Source: an uncultured Oscillospiraceae bacterium (lineage in GTDB: Bacteria; Bacillota_A; Clostridia; Oscillospirales; Oscillospiraceae). Taken from it: a stretch of 7,659 nt of DNA. Made by a program: the position numbers and the translations under genes. The notes under the pieces are model-generated. The model did not search any database. It was not told where the DNA came from and saw only the letters and a list, made by a program, of their open reading frames with translations. Shown here piece after piece: positions 1 to 6,219 of this stretch; position 1 is the first letter of the stretch; each line of letters begins with the position of its first letter. The DNA lies in the NCBI GenBank assembly GCA_900754605.1, contig CAAEDK010000100.1:1-7659 (forward strand), written 5' to 3'.

Positions 1-1
1 C

Positions 2-562
2 GACCTGATCTTTTCTGAACAGTATAAATACCACACTCTGAAAAATGAGGTCTCCTTCGGTATTCCCCGGACCAGGATCTACCTGTCCCGCTGGGCTGCC
101 GTATTCCTGGTCATGCTTCTGCTATATGCCGTCCTGGTGGCCGTCTACACCCTGTCCGCCCTGCTTCTGCTTGGACTGGAGCGCGGGCCCTCCGACCTCA
201 CCCCTGCCAACGGATTCCTGCTGCTTGGTTATCTGTCCCTGGCAGCACTCCCCATTTGGGCTGGCGGCCTATCCCTGGTCATAGCCATATACTTCCTTAT
301 TGCCAGTGCCAACACAGCAGCTATCTGCTATATTGTCCTAATCCTCACCCTGCCAGCTCTGCTGGGAGCCCTGGGACAGCACATCAGTCCATTCTTTCAG
401 CTACTCCACCACCTCACTCTGAGCTACCAACTGGATCTGCTTATGAATCTCCAGATCCTGGACTGGGCCCTCATGGGCCGGTGCTGGCTGGTGGGGCTGG
501 GGTGGACCGCTGTCTCCACTGCGCTGGGCCTGTTCTGCTTCTCCCGCCGGGATCTCCCTTAA
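2..562 (+). CDS. ABC-2 type permease, lantibiotic-immunity style, 5'-truncated by window edge
   Basis: The frame is open from the first bases, and 186 residues plus stop are visible. Hydrophobic segments lie at about visible residues 32-58, 69-102, 107-125 and 160-180, and the chain ends in a short basic tail (FSRRDLP), as many ABC-2 permeases do. The segment around visible residues 14-33 (NEVSFGIPRTRIYLSR) aligns with residues 82-101 of the next gene's product, and the C-termini match too (CWLVGLGW against CWLVGMGW). The two are therefore paralogues, and about 68 N-terminal residues lie outside the window. Tandem paralogous permeases followed by a kinase are the usual arrangement of MutE/MutG- or CprB/CprC-like systems that expel or resist antimicrobial peptides. 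The ATPase should lie upstream. The substrate cannot be read from the sequence. An internal ATG at 113 is not the start, because similarity to the paralogue begins before it. Confidence 0.85.
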   Translation, partial: DLIFSEQYKYHTLKNEVSFGIPRTRIYLSRWAAVFLVMLLLYAVLVAVYTLSALLLLGLERGPSDLTPANGFLLLGYLSLAALPIWAGGLSLVIAIYFLIASANTAAICYIVLILTLPALLGALGQHISPFFQLLHHLTLSYQLDLLMNLQILDWALMGRCWLVGLGWTAVSTALGLFCFSRRDLP

Positions 563-576
563 AGGAGGACTGATTT

Positions 577-1383
577 ATGGGCAATCTTATTCGTGCGGAG
601 TTCTACCGTCTGCGCTGCCGCCCCTGGTCTGTTCTGGGGATGGCGCTGCTCCTCCTTCTGGGTGTGACCGTCATGACTGCCTCCTGCGCCCTGCCTCCCC
701 AGTCAGGGAATGCGGCCACTCTCCTACATTCCATCAGTACCCTGTCCGTCAGTGGAATGTTCTTTGCCGTCTGGTGCGCCGCCGCAGTCAGCTCCGGCAT
801 CAACAAGCTGGACATTCTAAAGCATGAAGCGGTATTCGGCGTTCCCCGCCGGCAGATCTACCTCTCCCGACTGGCCGCAGCCTGCCTGCTGGGTGTGGCT
901 ATGGTGGTTCTACTGTCCCTGTGGGCCATCCTGCTCACTCTGATCTTTCTGCCTGGCCCTGGCCTGCTCCAGGCCCTTGCGCAGTACCTCACCCTGATGC
1001 TGACCGCTCTCCCCCTGTGGATGGCCTCCGTTGGTTTGTTCCTCTGCTGCCGGTTCATCACCCGGTCAGATGCAGTCTCTGTGGTACTGGTCTTCCTTTA
1101 CTATTTTGTGGGCTACCCATTCTGCGCCGCCGCCTATATCGCCGGCCCTGACCTCACCCCCCTCTTCCGCTTTCTTTATATGACCCACCCCATGGCCCCC
1201 TTTTGGAATGGGAACCTGCTTTTGGCGGCAGGCTCGTCCCAGGAGCTGGGAATCTCTCTGGATCCCACCCTGTTCGTCTCCTTTCCGCCCTCACCGCTCC
1301 AGTGTTGGCTGGTGGGGATGGGCTGGCTGGCAGTCACTACCCTGCTGGCCCTGGCCGCTCTGGAGCGCAGAGAGCTGAGGTAA
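577..1383 (+). CDS. ABC-2 type permease, paralogue of the preceding gene
   Basis: This is a complete 268-residue membrane protein. The ATG at 577 sits 8 nt after an AAAGGAGG ribosome binding site (561-568) that begins inside the stop codon of the upstream permease, so the two genes are co-transcribed and probably translationally linked. Hydrophobic segments lie at about residues 17-37, 58-73, 98-125, 135-158, 166-188 and 243-263, consistent with a six-helix ABC-2 permease. The cytoplasmic loop at 79-100 (HEAVFGVPRRQIYLSR) is shared with the upstream paralogue, and the chain ends in the charged ERRELR tail. The likely role is one half of a heterodimeric membrane channel powered by an ATPase encoded upstream of the window. 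The family (MutE/MutG, EpiE/EpiG, CprB/CprC type) gives self-immunity or resistance to lantibiotics and other cationic peptides. The assignment to peptide resistance is inferred from architecture and the adjacent kinase. Confidence 0.87.
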   Translation: MGNLIRAEFYRLRCRPWSVLGMALLLLLGVTVMTASCALPPQSGNAATLLHSISTLSVSGMFFAVWCAAAVSSGINKLDILKHEAVFGVPRRQIYLSRLAAACLLGVAMVVLLSLWAILLTLIFLPGPGLLQALAQYLTLMLTALPLWMASVGLFLCCRFITRSDAVSVVLVFLYYFVGYPFCAAAYIAGPDLTPLFRFLYMTHPMAPFWNGNLLLAAGSSQELGISLDPTLFVSFPPSPLQCWLVGMGWLAVTTLLALAALERRELR

Positions 1384-1410
1384 CCACTATTTCTTCAGGA
1401 GGTCCTTTCT

Positions 1411-2322
1411 ATGACGATCCTGCTGCTCACCGTCCCGGTCCTGCTGTTCATCCTGATCCTCTGGCTCCGCCGTGAATCTGCCCTAAATCGGGCTGCCCAA
1501 GCGCTCTGCGAGGCCCGATTCCAACCCGGAAAGCGCCTCCGTCTGGTTTCTCCGGACCGCCAGGTAGAGAACCTGCTGGCTCAGATCAACGGCCTGTTGG
1601 AGGACCGAGAGCAGGAGACACGCACACTGCGGGAGCAGGAGGAGAGTCTCCGCCGGCAGATCGCCAACATCTCTCACGACCTGCGCACCCCACTTACCTC
1701 CATTCTGGGCTATCTCCAGCTTCTGGAATCGGAGCAGCTTTCCTCTCAGCAGCGGAGACATTATTTAGAAATTGTGTCCGACCGGGCCAAAGTGCTTCAG
1801 GATCTGATCACTGCTTTTTATGATCTCTCCCGCATCGAGGGAGGAGAGTATCCGCTTGATCTCCAGCCAGTTGATCTGCGCCGGGCTTTAGAGCCTCTCC
1901 TGGCCAGCTTTTATGAGGACTTTGAGCAAGCCGGCTTCCAGGTCACTGTGGAACTGGATGACCGCCTGCCCCCTGTGCTGGCCGATCCTGGAGCAGTCAC
2001 CCGAATCCTCACAAACCTCATCAGCAATGCTCTAAAGCACGGCAGTACCGCCCTGAACATCCGGCTGTATGCCAGCGAAGAACGGCTGATCACTGCCTTC
2101 TCCAACGATGCCCCTGACCTGTCCCCCGAGGATCTATCCCGGGTCTTTGAGCGCTTCTACACCGCAGACCAGATGCGTACTGGGCAGAACACTGGTCTTG
2201 GTCTGGCCATCGTCAAGGCCCTGGCCCAGCGAATGGGACATGTGCCCTTTGCCGAACTGGAAGACGGGGTCTTTACGATTGGGGTCCGGTGGACCCCTCT
2301 GGCTCCCGACCAGCACCACTGA
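1411..2322 (+). CDS. Sensor histidine kinase with minimal N-terminal membrane anchor
   Basis: The product has 303 residues. The ATG at 1411 follows an AGGAGG site (1397-1402), 27 nt after the permease stop, so it is the next operon member. The N-terminus has one hydrophobic helix (about residues 3-19) and then basic residues. A charged helical stretch (about 64-86) leads into the dimerisation/phosphotransfer helix with ISHDLRTPLTS, making His89 the phospho-acceptor. The HATPase domain shows the N box (TNLISNALKHG, Asn202/Asn206), the F box (FERFY, 246-250) and the G2 box (TGLGLAIVKAL, 261-271). The usual DxGxG G1 box is replaced by SNDAPDL, a form I associate with Firmicutes kinases paired with peptide-resistance ABC transporters. 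There is no extracytoplasmic sensor domain, so the signal probably comes from the membrane or the neighbouring permeases. No response regulator is visible; it may lie upstream of the cassette. Kinase identity is firm; the stimulus is inferred. Confidence 0.93.
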   Translation: MTILLLTVPVLLFILILWLRRESALNRAAQALCEARFQPGKRLRLVSPDRQVENLLAQINGLLEDREQETRTLREQEESLRRQIANISHDLRTPLTSILGYLQLLESEQLSSQQRRHYLEIVSDRAKVLQDLITAFYDLSRIEGGEYPLDLQPVDLRRALEPLLASFYEDFEQAGFQVTVELDDRLPPVLADPGAVTRILTNLISNALKHGSTALNIRLYASEERLITAFSNDAPDLSPEDLSRVFERFYTADQMRTGQNTGLGLAIVKALAQRMGHVPFAELEDGVFTIGVRWTPLAPDQHH

Positions 2323-2366
2323 AATTCCGTCTCCACTTTATTTTCACATATTTTTCAAATATTATC

Positions 2367-2395
2367 TTGACCTATTTGTGCATCTTTGCTATAAT
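2367..2395 (+). promoter_or_regulatory. Strong sigma-A type promoter
   Basis: The -35 element is TTGACC (2367-2372), 5 of 6 to consensus. The -10 element is a perfect TATAAT (2390-2395). They are separated by exactly 17 bp, and the preceding 30 bases are A/T-rich. The expected transcription start is at about 2402. This is the best promoter in the window. It points into the hairpin at 2464 and then the hydrolase gene at 2643. Confidence 0.85.
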
Positions 2396-2463
2396 AAAGG
2401 AACAAATCCATCGCTGCTTTCGCTGCTTGATGCAACTTTCCGTTCCATCGCCGCAGATAAAAT

Positions 2464-2518
2464 CCAGCAAATCAGGGTGTGTTCAACACACTTTCTGTTT
2501 TGCTGGTTTCTTTTTCTG
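2464..2518 (+). terminator. Intrinsic terminator or attenuator hairpin
   Basis: An outer 12-bp stem pairs CCAGCAAATCAG (2464-2475) with CTGTTTTGCTGG (2495-2506) with a single T/T mismatch. Inside it GTGTGTT (2477-2483) pairs with AACACAC (2485-2491), closing to a 3-nt loop if the innermost pairs open. A T-rich tail (TTTCTTTTTCTG, 2507-2518) follows at once. It can end read-through from the permease/kinase operon, and it also lies about 60 nt after the start of the transcript from the 2367-2395 promoter, so it may be an attenuator or the 3' end of a short RNA of about 115 nt. The 3' arm (TGCTGG, 2501-2506) can alternatively pair with CCAGCA at 2521-2526, a possible anti-terminator. Confidence 0.8.
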
Positions 2519-2627
2519 AGCCAGCAGTGTTCCCGATGGATCCGCACCAGGCTGGCCCGATAATCATGAAATATCTTCCCGGCCCACCTCCCCCTGCACA
2601 CCAAAGCAATAGAACAATTTACAATTC

Positions 2628-2634
2628 AAAGGAG
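2628..2634 (+). promoter_or_regulatory. Ribosome binding site that fixes the hydrolase start
   Basis: AAAGGAG lies 8 nt before ATG 2643. An in-frame GTG at 2634 would overlap this site and so is not the start. The protein begins MKKRLL, a typical signal-peptide N-terminus, which supports the ATG. Confidence 0.85.
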
Positions 2635-2642
2635 TGACCGCT

Positions 2643-4415
2643 ATGAAAAAAAGACTGCTTCCATTGCTGCTATCCACCGCGCTGATCCTTCCCCTGCTGT
2701 GCCCCGCTGCCGCTGCCGAGGGAACTGCCACTCGCCGTGATCTTGCAGAAGCTTTGTACGATTTGGCCAGTCGCCCCGCATTCTCACAGACACATTCATA
2801 CTCTGACCTCACTGAGGCAGACGCTGCACTCCACTGGATCAGTTCTGAAGGTTATATGGTAGGCTATGGAAGCCATACCATGGCTCCAGATCAGGCCATC
2901 ACTCGCGATCAGCTGGCCACTGTACTGTACGAATATGCAAAGGAGCATAATCTGGTTCTTACTAAGCGTGCTCCACTCGAAGCTGGTGTTCCCAAATGGG
3001 CGGATGACGCCATCTCCTGGGCCTCTGCCAACGGGGTTCTGGATGGGATCGATCAGGATCAGACCATTACCTCTTCCGAACTTGATAAGGCCCTGAGCAA
3101 TCTCTCTAAAGTAGCAGAGGACCCTGCTGCAAAAGATCTCAATGCAATTATGGAATCTCCTGGTGTCTCCGGATATGCTGTCATGGCCTATCGCGATGGA
3201 AAACTGATCTACCAGCGTACCGGCGGTGACCGCTATATTGATGCAGTTGATCCTGCAAATAACCTTCCTCTGGAGCTGGACAGCCGTTACCGCACTGCCT
3301 CTATCTCCAAGACCTTTGCCGCTGTCGGCACCATGATGCTGGTGGAGCAGGGAAAGCTGGATCTGGACCGGGATATCAGTGACTATCTGGGCTTTACCCT
3401 CCGCAATCCCAACTATCCGGATAAAGCCATCACCACTCGGATGCTCCTCTCCCACACCTCCTCCATTCAGGACGGCAGCGTATACTCTATTGCACCTGAG
3501 TATTCCGTTAAGGAATTTTTCACTCCAGAAGGCAAGTACTGGCTGGATGGAGAACACTTTGAAAACTCCAACGACGGTGTGGACAGAAGTCCCGGGAACT
3601 GGTTCCATTACTGCAATCTGAACTATGGTCTGGTCGGTACGATCATCGAACGTATCACCGGTCAGCGCTTCGACATCTATATGCGGGAAAACGTGCTGGA
3701 GCCTATGGGATTGAATGCCAGCTATAATCCTGGTGATTTTGACGCCGATGAGATCCAGAATGTTGCCACGCTGTATCAGAAACAGAAGGACGGCGTCTGG
3801 AACGAAGATGGCCCGTATGTTGCCCAGATCGATGATTACCGCGGTGTCCCTCAGGATCCAAACAAGGTGTTGATCACCAATCCTGATCTCCAGTCCGCCA
3901 TTACACTGGAACCGTTGGATGACTATGTGATTGGCACGAACGGCTGCCTTTTCAGCCCCCAGGGCGGCCTGCGCATCAGCCCCAATGAGATGAAGGTGCT
4001 GATCGATATGTTCCTCAATGATGGCAAAGTCAACGGAAAGCAAATCATCTCCAAGGAATCTGTAGATGCCATGTTCACCCCCACCTTCCGCGCCTTGCCT
4101 GACAAGAGCAACGGCAACACTTACGGCGGTCTGATGTGCCGCTATGGATTTGGCATCCAGGAAATGTCTGGAGAATTTGAAGGCGGCGACTGCCTGCTGA
4201 AGGATCGAAAGATTTCTCTGTCTGGACATTTCGGTGAGGCGTACGGACTGCTGGCCGGCTTCCTCCTGGACCGTGAGACTGGGACTGCAATTTACTATGC
4301 GATGACTGGACAGGGTTCTGAGGATACTCAAAATACCGGTGAATATTCCGGTATGTACAAGTGGGAGGAAATGTTCTGCACTGCACTGCTGGACAATCTG
4401 TTCCCAGATCTGTAA
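2643..4415 (+). CDS. Exported serine hydrolase (class C beta-lactamase/PBP fold) with SLH repeats
   Basis: The product has 590 residues. A signal peptide covers about residues 1-25 (basic MKKR, hydrophobic core, likely cut after the Ala run). S-layer homology material follows at about 28-156: a partial repeat (30-47), a full repeat with GYGSHTMAPDQAITRDQLA (about 52-100), and a shorter one (about 114-156). Such repeats normally hold proteins non-covalently to cell-wall polymer. From about 165 to 590 comes the serine hydrolase domain: nucleophile motif SISK (Ser220, Lys223), second motif YCN (Tyr323, Asn325), and third motif HFG (529-531) in the place of KTG, a known variant in this family. 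Members include beta-lactamases, D-Ala-D-Ala carboxypeptidases, D-aminopeptidases and esterases; the substrate cannot be told from sequence. The expected site of action is outside the membrane, on the wall. Its own promoter and an attenuator-like hairpin lie upstream, and a bidirectional terminator lies downstream. A link to the peptide-resistance operon is only positional. Confidence 0.92.
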   Translation: MKKRLLPLLLSTALILPLLCPAAAAEGTATRRDLAEALYDLASRPAFSQTHSYSDLTEADAALHWISSEGYMVGYGSHTMAPDQAITRDQLATVLYEYAKEHNLVLTKRAPLEAGVPKWADDAISWASANGVLDGIDQDQTITSSELDKALSNLSKVAEDPAAKDLNAIMESPGVSGYAVMAYRDGKLIYQRTGGDRYIDAVDPANNLPLELDSRYRTASISKTFAAVGTMMLVEQGKLDLDRDISDYLGFTLRNPNYPDKAITTRMLLSHTSSIQDGSVYSIAPEYSVKEFFTPEGKYWLDGEHFENSNDGVDRSPGNWFHYCNLNYGLVGTIIERITGQRFDIYMRENVLEPMGLNASYNPGDFDADEIQNVATLYQKQKDGVWNEDGPYVAQIDDYRGVPQDPNKVLITNPDLQSAITLEPLDDYVIGTNGCLFSPQGGLRISPNEMKVLIDMFLNDGKVNGKQIISKESVDAMFTPTFRALPDKSNGNTYGGLMCRYGFGIQEMSGEFEGGDCLLKDRKISLSGHFGEAYGLLAGFLLDRETGTAIYYAMTGQGSEDTQNTGEYSGMYKWEEMFCTALLDNLFPDL

Positions 4416-4517
4416 GCATCCGCTGCCAAGCCCCAATCATGCAGCTATCCTGATCCCACACAAATGTGCTGCTTCTGGAATGACGGCCCTATACGCTAAG
4501 CTGCAAATTTTCACTGC

Positions 4518-4565
4518 AAAAAAGCTGCTGATAATCGAAGTTCCTTCGGTTATCAGCAGCTTTTT
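4518..4565. terminator. Bidirectional intrinsic terminator between convergent genes
   Basis: GCTGCTGATAA (4524-4534) pairs perfectly with TTATCAGCAGC (4550-4560). The stem continues inward with a T-G pair and CGAA (4536-4539) with TTCG (4545-4548), leaving a 5-nt loop. An A run precedes (4518-4523) and a T run follows (4561-4565), so the element works in both directions: for the hydrolase on + and for the sigma-54 activator on -. Between the hydrolase stop and this hairpin (4416-4517) I see nothing else of note. Confidence 0.92.
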
Positions 4566-4619
4566 CCTTACAAGCATTTTAACTTTTCAAGTCCTCACAA
4601 TATTTGCTATTCTAACCTT

Positions 4620-6038
4620 CTATCCCTGAAATACCGCCGGATCCAGTCCGTGCTGCTTAATTTTGCGCTGCAGTGTCTGCCTTGGAATACACAGGACCTT
4701 AGCTGCTTCCGATACATTTCCCTTGCACTGAAAGAGTGCTCGATGAATCAGATCTTTCTCATATCCATCCACCGCCTGATTAAGAGGCATTGAGAGGATC
4801 TTCTCTGAAGAAGAAAAGGTCTTGGACAGCTGAACAAACTTTTTTTCCACATCCGGAAAGGTCAGTGTATCCGCCTGCTCAGAAACCACGCTCATGCCAT
4901 ATACGATGATATGCTCCAACTCCCGAACATTCCCCGGCCAATCATAGTCCTGGAGGCGCTGAATCAGCTCATGGGAAACATAGCGGATTTGCTTCTGAAA
5001 GGTTTTGTTGTGTCGCTTGATAAAAGTCTCAACAAAAGATTGGATATCCTCTTTACGGTCCCGCAGAGGGGGAATCGAGATGGACATGATACTTAAGCGG
5101 TAATAGATGTCCTGTCTGAGATGTCCACAGGCGATCTCGTGAATAGGATCCTGATTCAGAGCAGCAATGATTTTTACATCCGATTTTTTTACCTCTGTCG
5201 AGCCGATGCTCCGGAAGGTCCCATCTTGAAGCACTCGAAGCAATTTTGACTGTAAGTAGATCGGCATGGAATTCAATTCATCCAGAAAAAGTGTGCCGTG
5301 GTCGGCCAGCTCCAGAAGCCCCTTACTCTCCACCGCACCGGTGAAGGCGCCTTTGGCTGTGCCAAACAGGATGCTCTCCAGCAGGGTATCCGGGATCGCA
5401 GCGCAGTTTTGGGCGATAAATGGCCCATTCCGGCGCGCACTGGCATTATGGATGGCTTGCGCAAAGACATCCTTTCCGGTCCCCGTCTCACCACAAAGCA
5501 TGACTGGGAGATCACAAGAGGCCACCACAGAGATATAATCCTTGGCCTGACACATTTTCTGATTGACTGCAATGATATCCTCTGTACGGAAGGCCGCAAA
5601 GTCGCTGGCAGATAACTTTCGCGTATGATCCAGGTGAAAGCTATCCCGGCTCAGTTCGATCCGGCCTTCAGAAAGATCATCTTCCTCTTCTTCTGACTCC
5701 TGCATCGACAAATCGATTGCACCCACAATTCGGTCCCCATTTTTGATTGGAAAAGAAATAGATGTGATCAAAATCCCATCCTTTCCTCGCTTTTTGAGAT
5801 ACTGCTTTTCCTCATAGACTGGTCTTCCAAACTGCATCGCACGGTACAGTGTGCTGCTTTGGGGTGTCAGATTTGGGTACACCTCTAAAAAATTCTGCCC
5901 GATCAACTGCTGCGCTTCATCCAAATTAGACAGCTTTTTGTTAAATTTCGCGGAAAATAGGATCTCTCCATCCAGATTCAAAATGGTAATACCGTCAATA
6001 TAACCCTTTTGAAAAATTGACGCTTCCAAAAACTCCAA
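4620..6038 (-). CDS. Sigma-54 dependent transcription activator (PAS, AAA+, Fis-type HTH)
   Basis: The product has 472 residues, close to the length of RocR-like activators. A PAS-like sensor region occupies about 1-115 (ITILNLDGEILFSAKFN, then LITSISFPIKNGDRIVGAIDLSM). An acidic linker follows (SEEEEDD, 115-121). The AAA+ domain has Walker A GETGTGKD (183-190), the sigma-54 contact loop GAFTGA (230-235, intact), Walker B TLFLDELN (249-256), the arginine-finger region LRQDIYYRL (307-315) and sensor II WPGNVRELEH (367-376). A Fis-type helix-turn-helix lies at about 439-460 (GNVSEAAKVLCIPRQTLQRKI). It should open sigma-54 promoters by ATP hydrolysis when the PAS region senses a ligand. RocR, a relative with this layout, controls arginine breakdown; the ligand here is unknown. 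The start is TTG at 6038, chosen because AAAAGGAG lies 9 nt before it and no in-frame ATG is better placed. The gene lies downstream of, and in the same direction as, a glutamate-type symporter, its likeliest target. Confidence 0.94.
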   Translation of the reverse strand: MEFLEASIFQKGYIDGITILNLDGEILFSAKFNKKLSNLDEAQQLIGQNFLEVYPNLTPQSSTLYRAMQFGRPVYEEKQYLKKRGKDGILITSISFPIKNGDRIVGAIDLSMQESEEEEDDLSEGRIELSRDSFHLDHTRKLSASDFAAFRTEDIIAVNQKMCQAKDYISVVASCDLPVMLCGETGTGKDVFAQAIHNASARRNGPFIAQNCAAIPDTLLESILFGTAKGAFTGAVESKGLLELADHGTLFLDELNSMPIYLQSKLLRVLQDGTFRSIGSTEVKKSDVKIIAALNQDPIHEIACGHLRQDIYYRLSIMSISIPPLRDRKEDIQSFVETFIKRHNKTFQKQIRYVSHELIQRLQDYDWPGNVRELEHIIVYGMSVVSEQADTLTFPDVEKKFVQLSKTFSSSEKILSMPLNQAVDGYEKDLIHRALFQCKGNVSEAAKVLCIPRQTLQRKIKQHGLDPAVFQG

Positions 6039-6047
6039 ATGGGTTCA

Positions 6048-6055
6048 CTCCTTTT
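6048..6055 (-). promoter_or_regulatory. Ribosome binding site supporting a TTG start
   Basis: On the minus strand AAAAGGAG reads from 6055 to 6048, with a 9-nt gap to TTG 6038. A GTG at 6048-6046 is out of frame, so TTG is the best start for the activator. Confidence 0.75.
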
Positions 6056-6094
6056 CTGAGTACAGAGGTGGCAGGAACAGCTGAAATCGCATTT

Positions 6095-6123
6095 ATCATA
6101 TCAAACAAGGGGCAGGAAAGCAA
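6095..6123 (-). promoter_or_regulatory. Probable sigma-A promoter of the activator gene
   Basis: On the minus strand, TTGCTT (6123-6118) and TATGAT (6100-6095) are spaced by 17 bp. The -10 element matches 5 of 6 consensus bases, while the -35 is weak. The predicted start is near 6088, giving a leader of about 50 nt. This would let the activator be made independently of the symporter upstream. Confidence 0.5.
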
Positions 6124-6140
6124 GCGTATCTAACATACGA

Positions 6141-6169
6141 AACAGAGGGGGAACACCTCCCCCTCTGTT
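6141..6169 (-). terminator. Perfect 11-bp hairpin after the symporter gene, probable terminator
   Basis: AACAGAGGGGG (6141-6151) pairs perfectly with CCCCCTCTGTT (6159-6169) around a 7-nt loop. It starts about 50 nt beyond the symporter stop codon in the minus direction. The stem is very GC-rich, but only a poor T run follows (TGTTTCG), so termination may be partial. It could instead protect the 3' end of the symporter mRNA. It sits between the symporter and the activator's own promoter. Confidence 0.6.
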
Positions 6170-6219
6170 CCGAAGTTCTAAAATTTGACTGGGTGAGATC
6201 GTTTCGTGCAGGACAATCG

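Larger units (their letters stand above)
2323..2642 (+). other. 320-nt intergenic leader region upstream of the SLH hydrolase
   Basis: This gap holds, in order: an AT-rich stretch that could act as an UP element (about 2337-2366), a sigma-A promoter (2367-2395), a short segment with two copies of CGCTGCTT (2412-2419 and 2421-2428), a terminator-type hairpin with a T-rich tail (2464-2518), a C/T-rich segment (about 2575-2597), and the ribosome binding site of the hydrolase gene. I see no second good promoter after the hairpin, so hydrolase mRNA probably has to read through it. The small reading frames here have no ribosome binding site and overlap the hairpin; I do not call them genes. Confidence 0.6.

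Noticed and set aside
2412..2428. Two copies of CGCTGCTT as the start of a repeat array.
   Set aside because: Only two copies occur, 9 bp apart, with no further units. There is no CRISPR-like spacing or other tandem repeat.
2430..2519. A 29-codon frame from ATG 2430 that could be a leader peptide inside the attenuator.
   Set aside because: It has no ribosome binding site, no run of a repeated regulatory amino acid, and runs through the terminator hairpin to its T tail. It looks like chance.
2559..2564. GATAAT as a -10 element of a second hydrolase promoter after the terminator.
   Set aside because: The bases 17 bp upstream (ATGGAT at 2536-2541) are not a -35 element, and there is no extended -10 motif.
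2796..4436. A 546-residue open frame on the minus strand, antisense to the SLH hydrolase.
   Set aside because: The + strand frame encodes a full signal peptide, SLH repeats and catalytic motifs. The antisense product has no recognisable motif, no ribosome binding site and no promoter, and its length is explained by codon bias on the sense strand.
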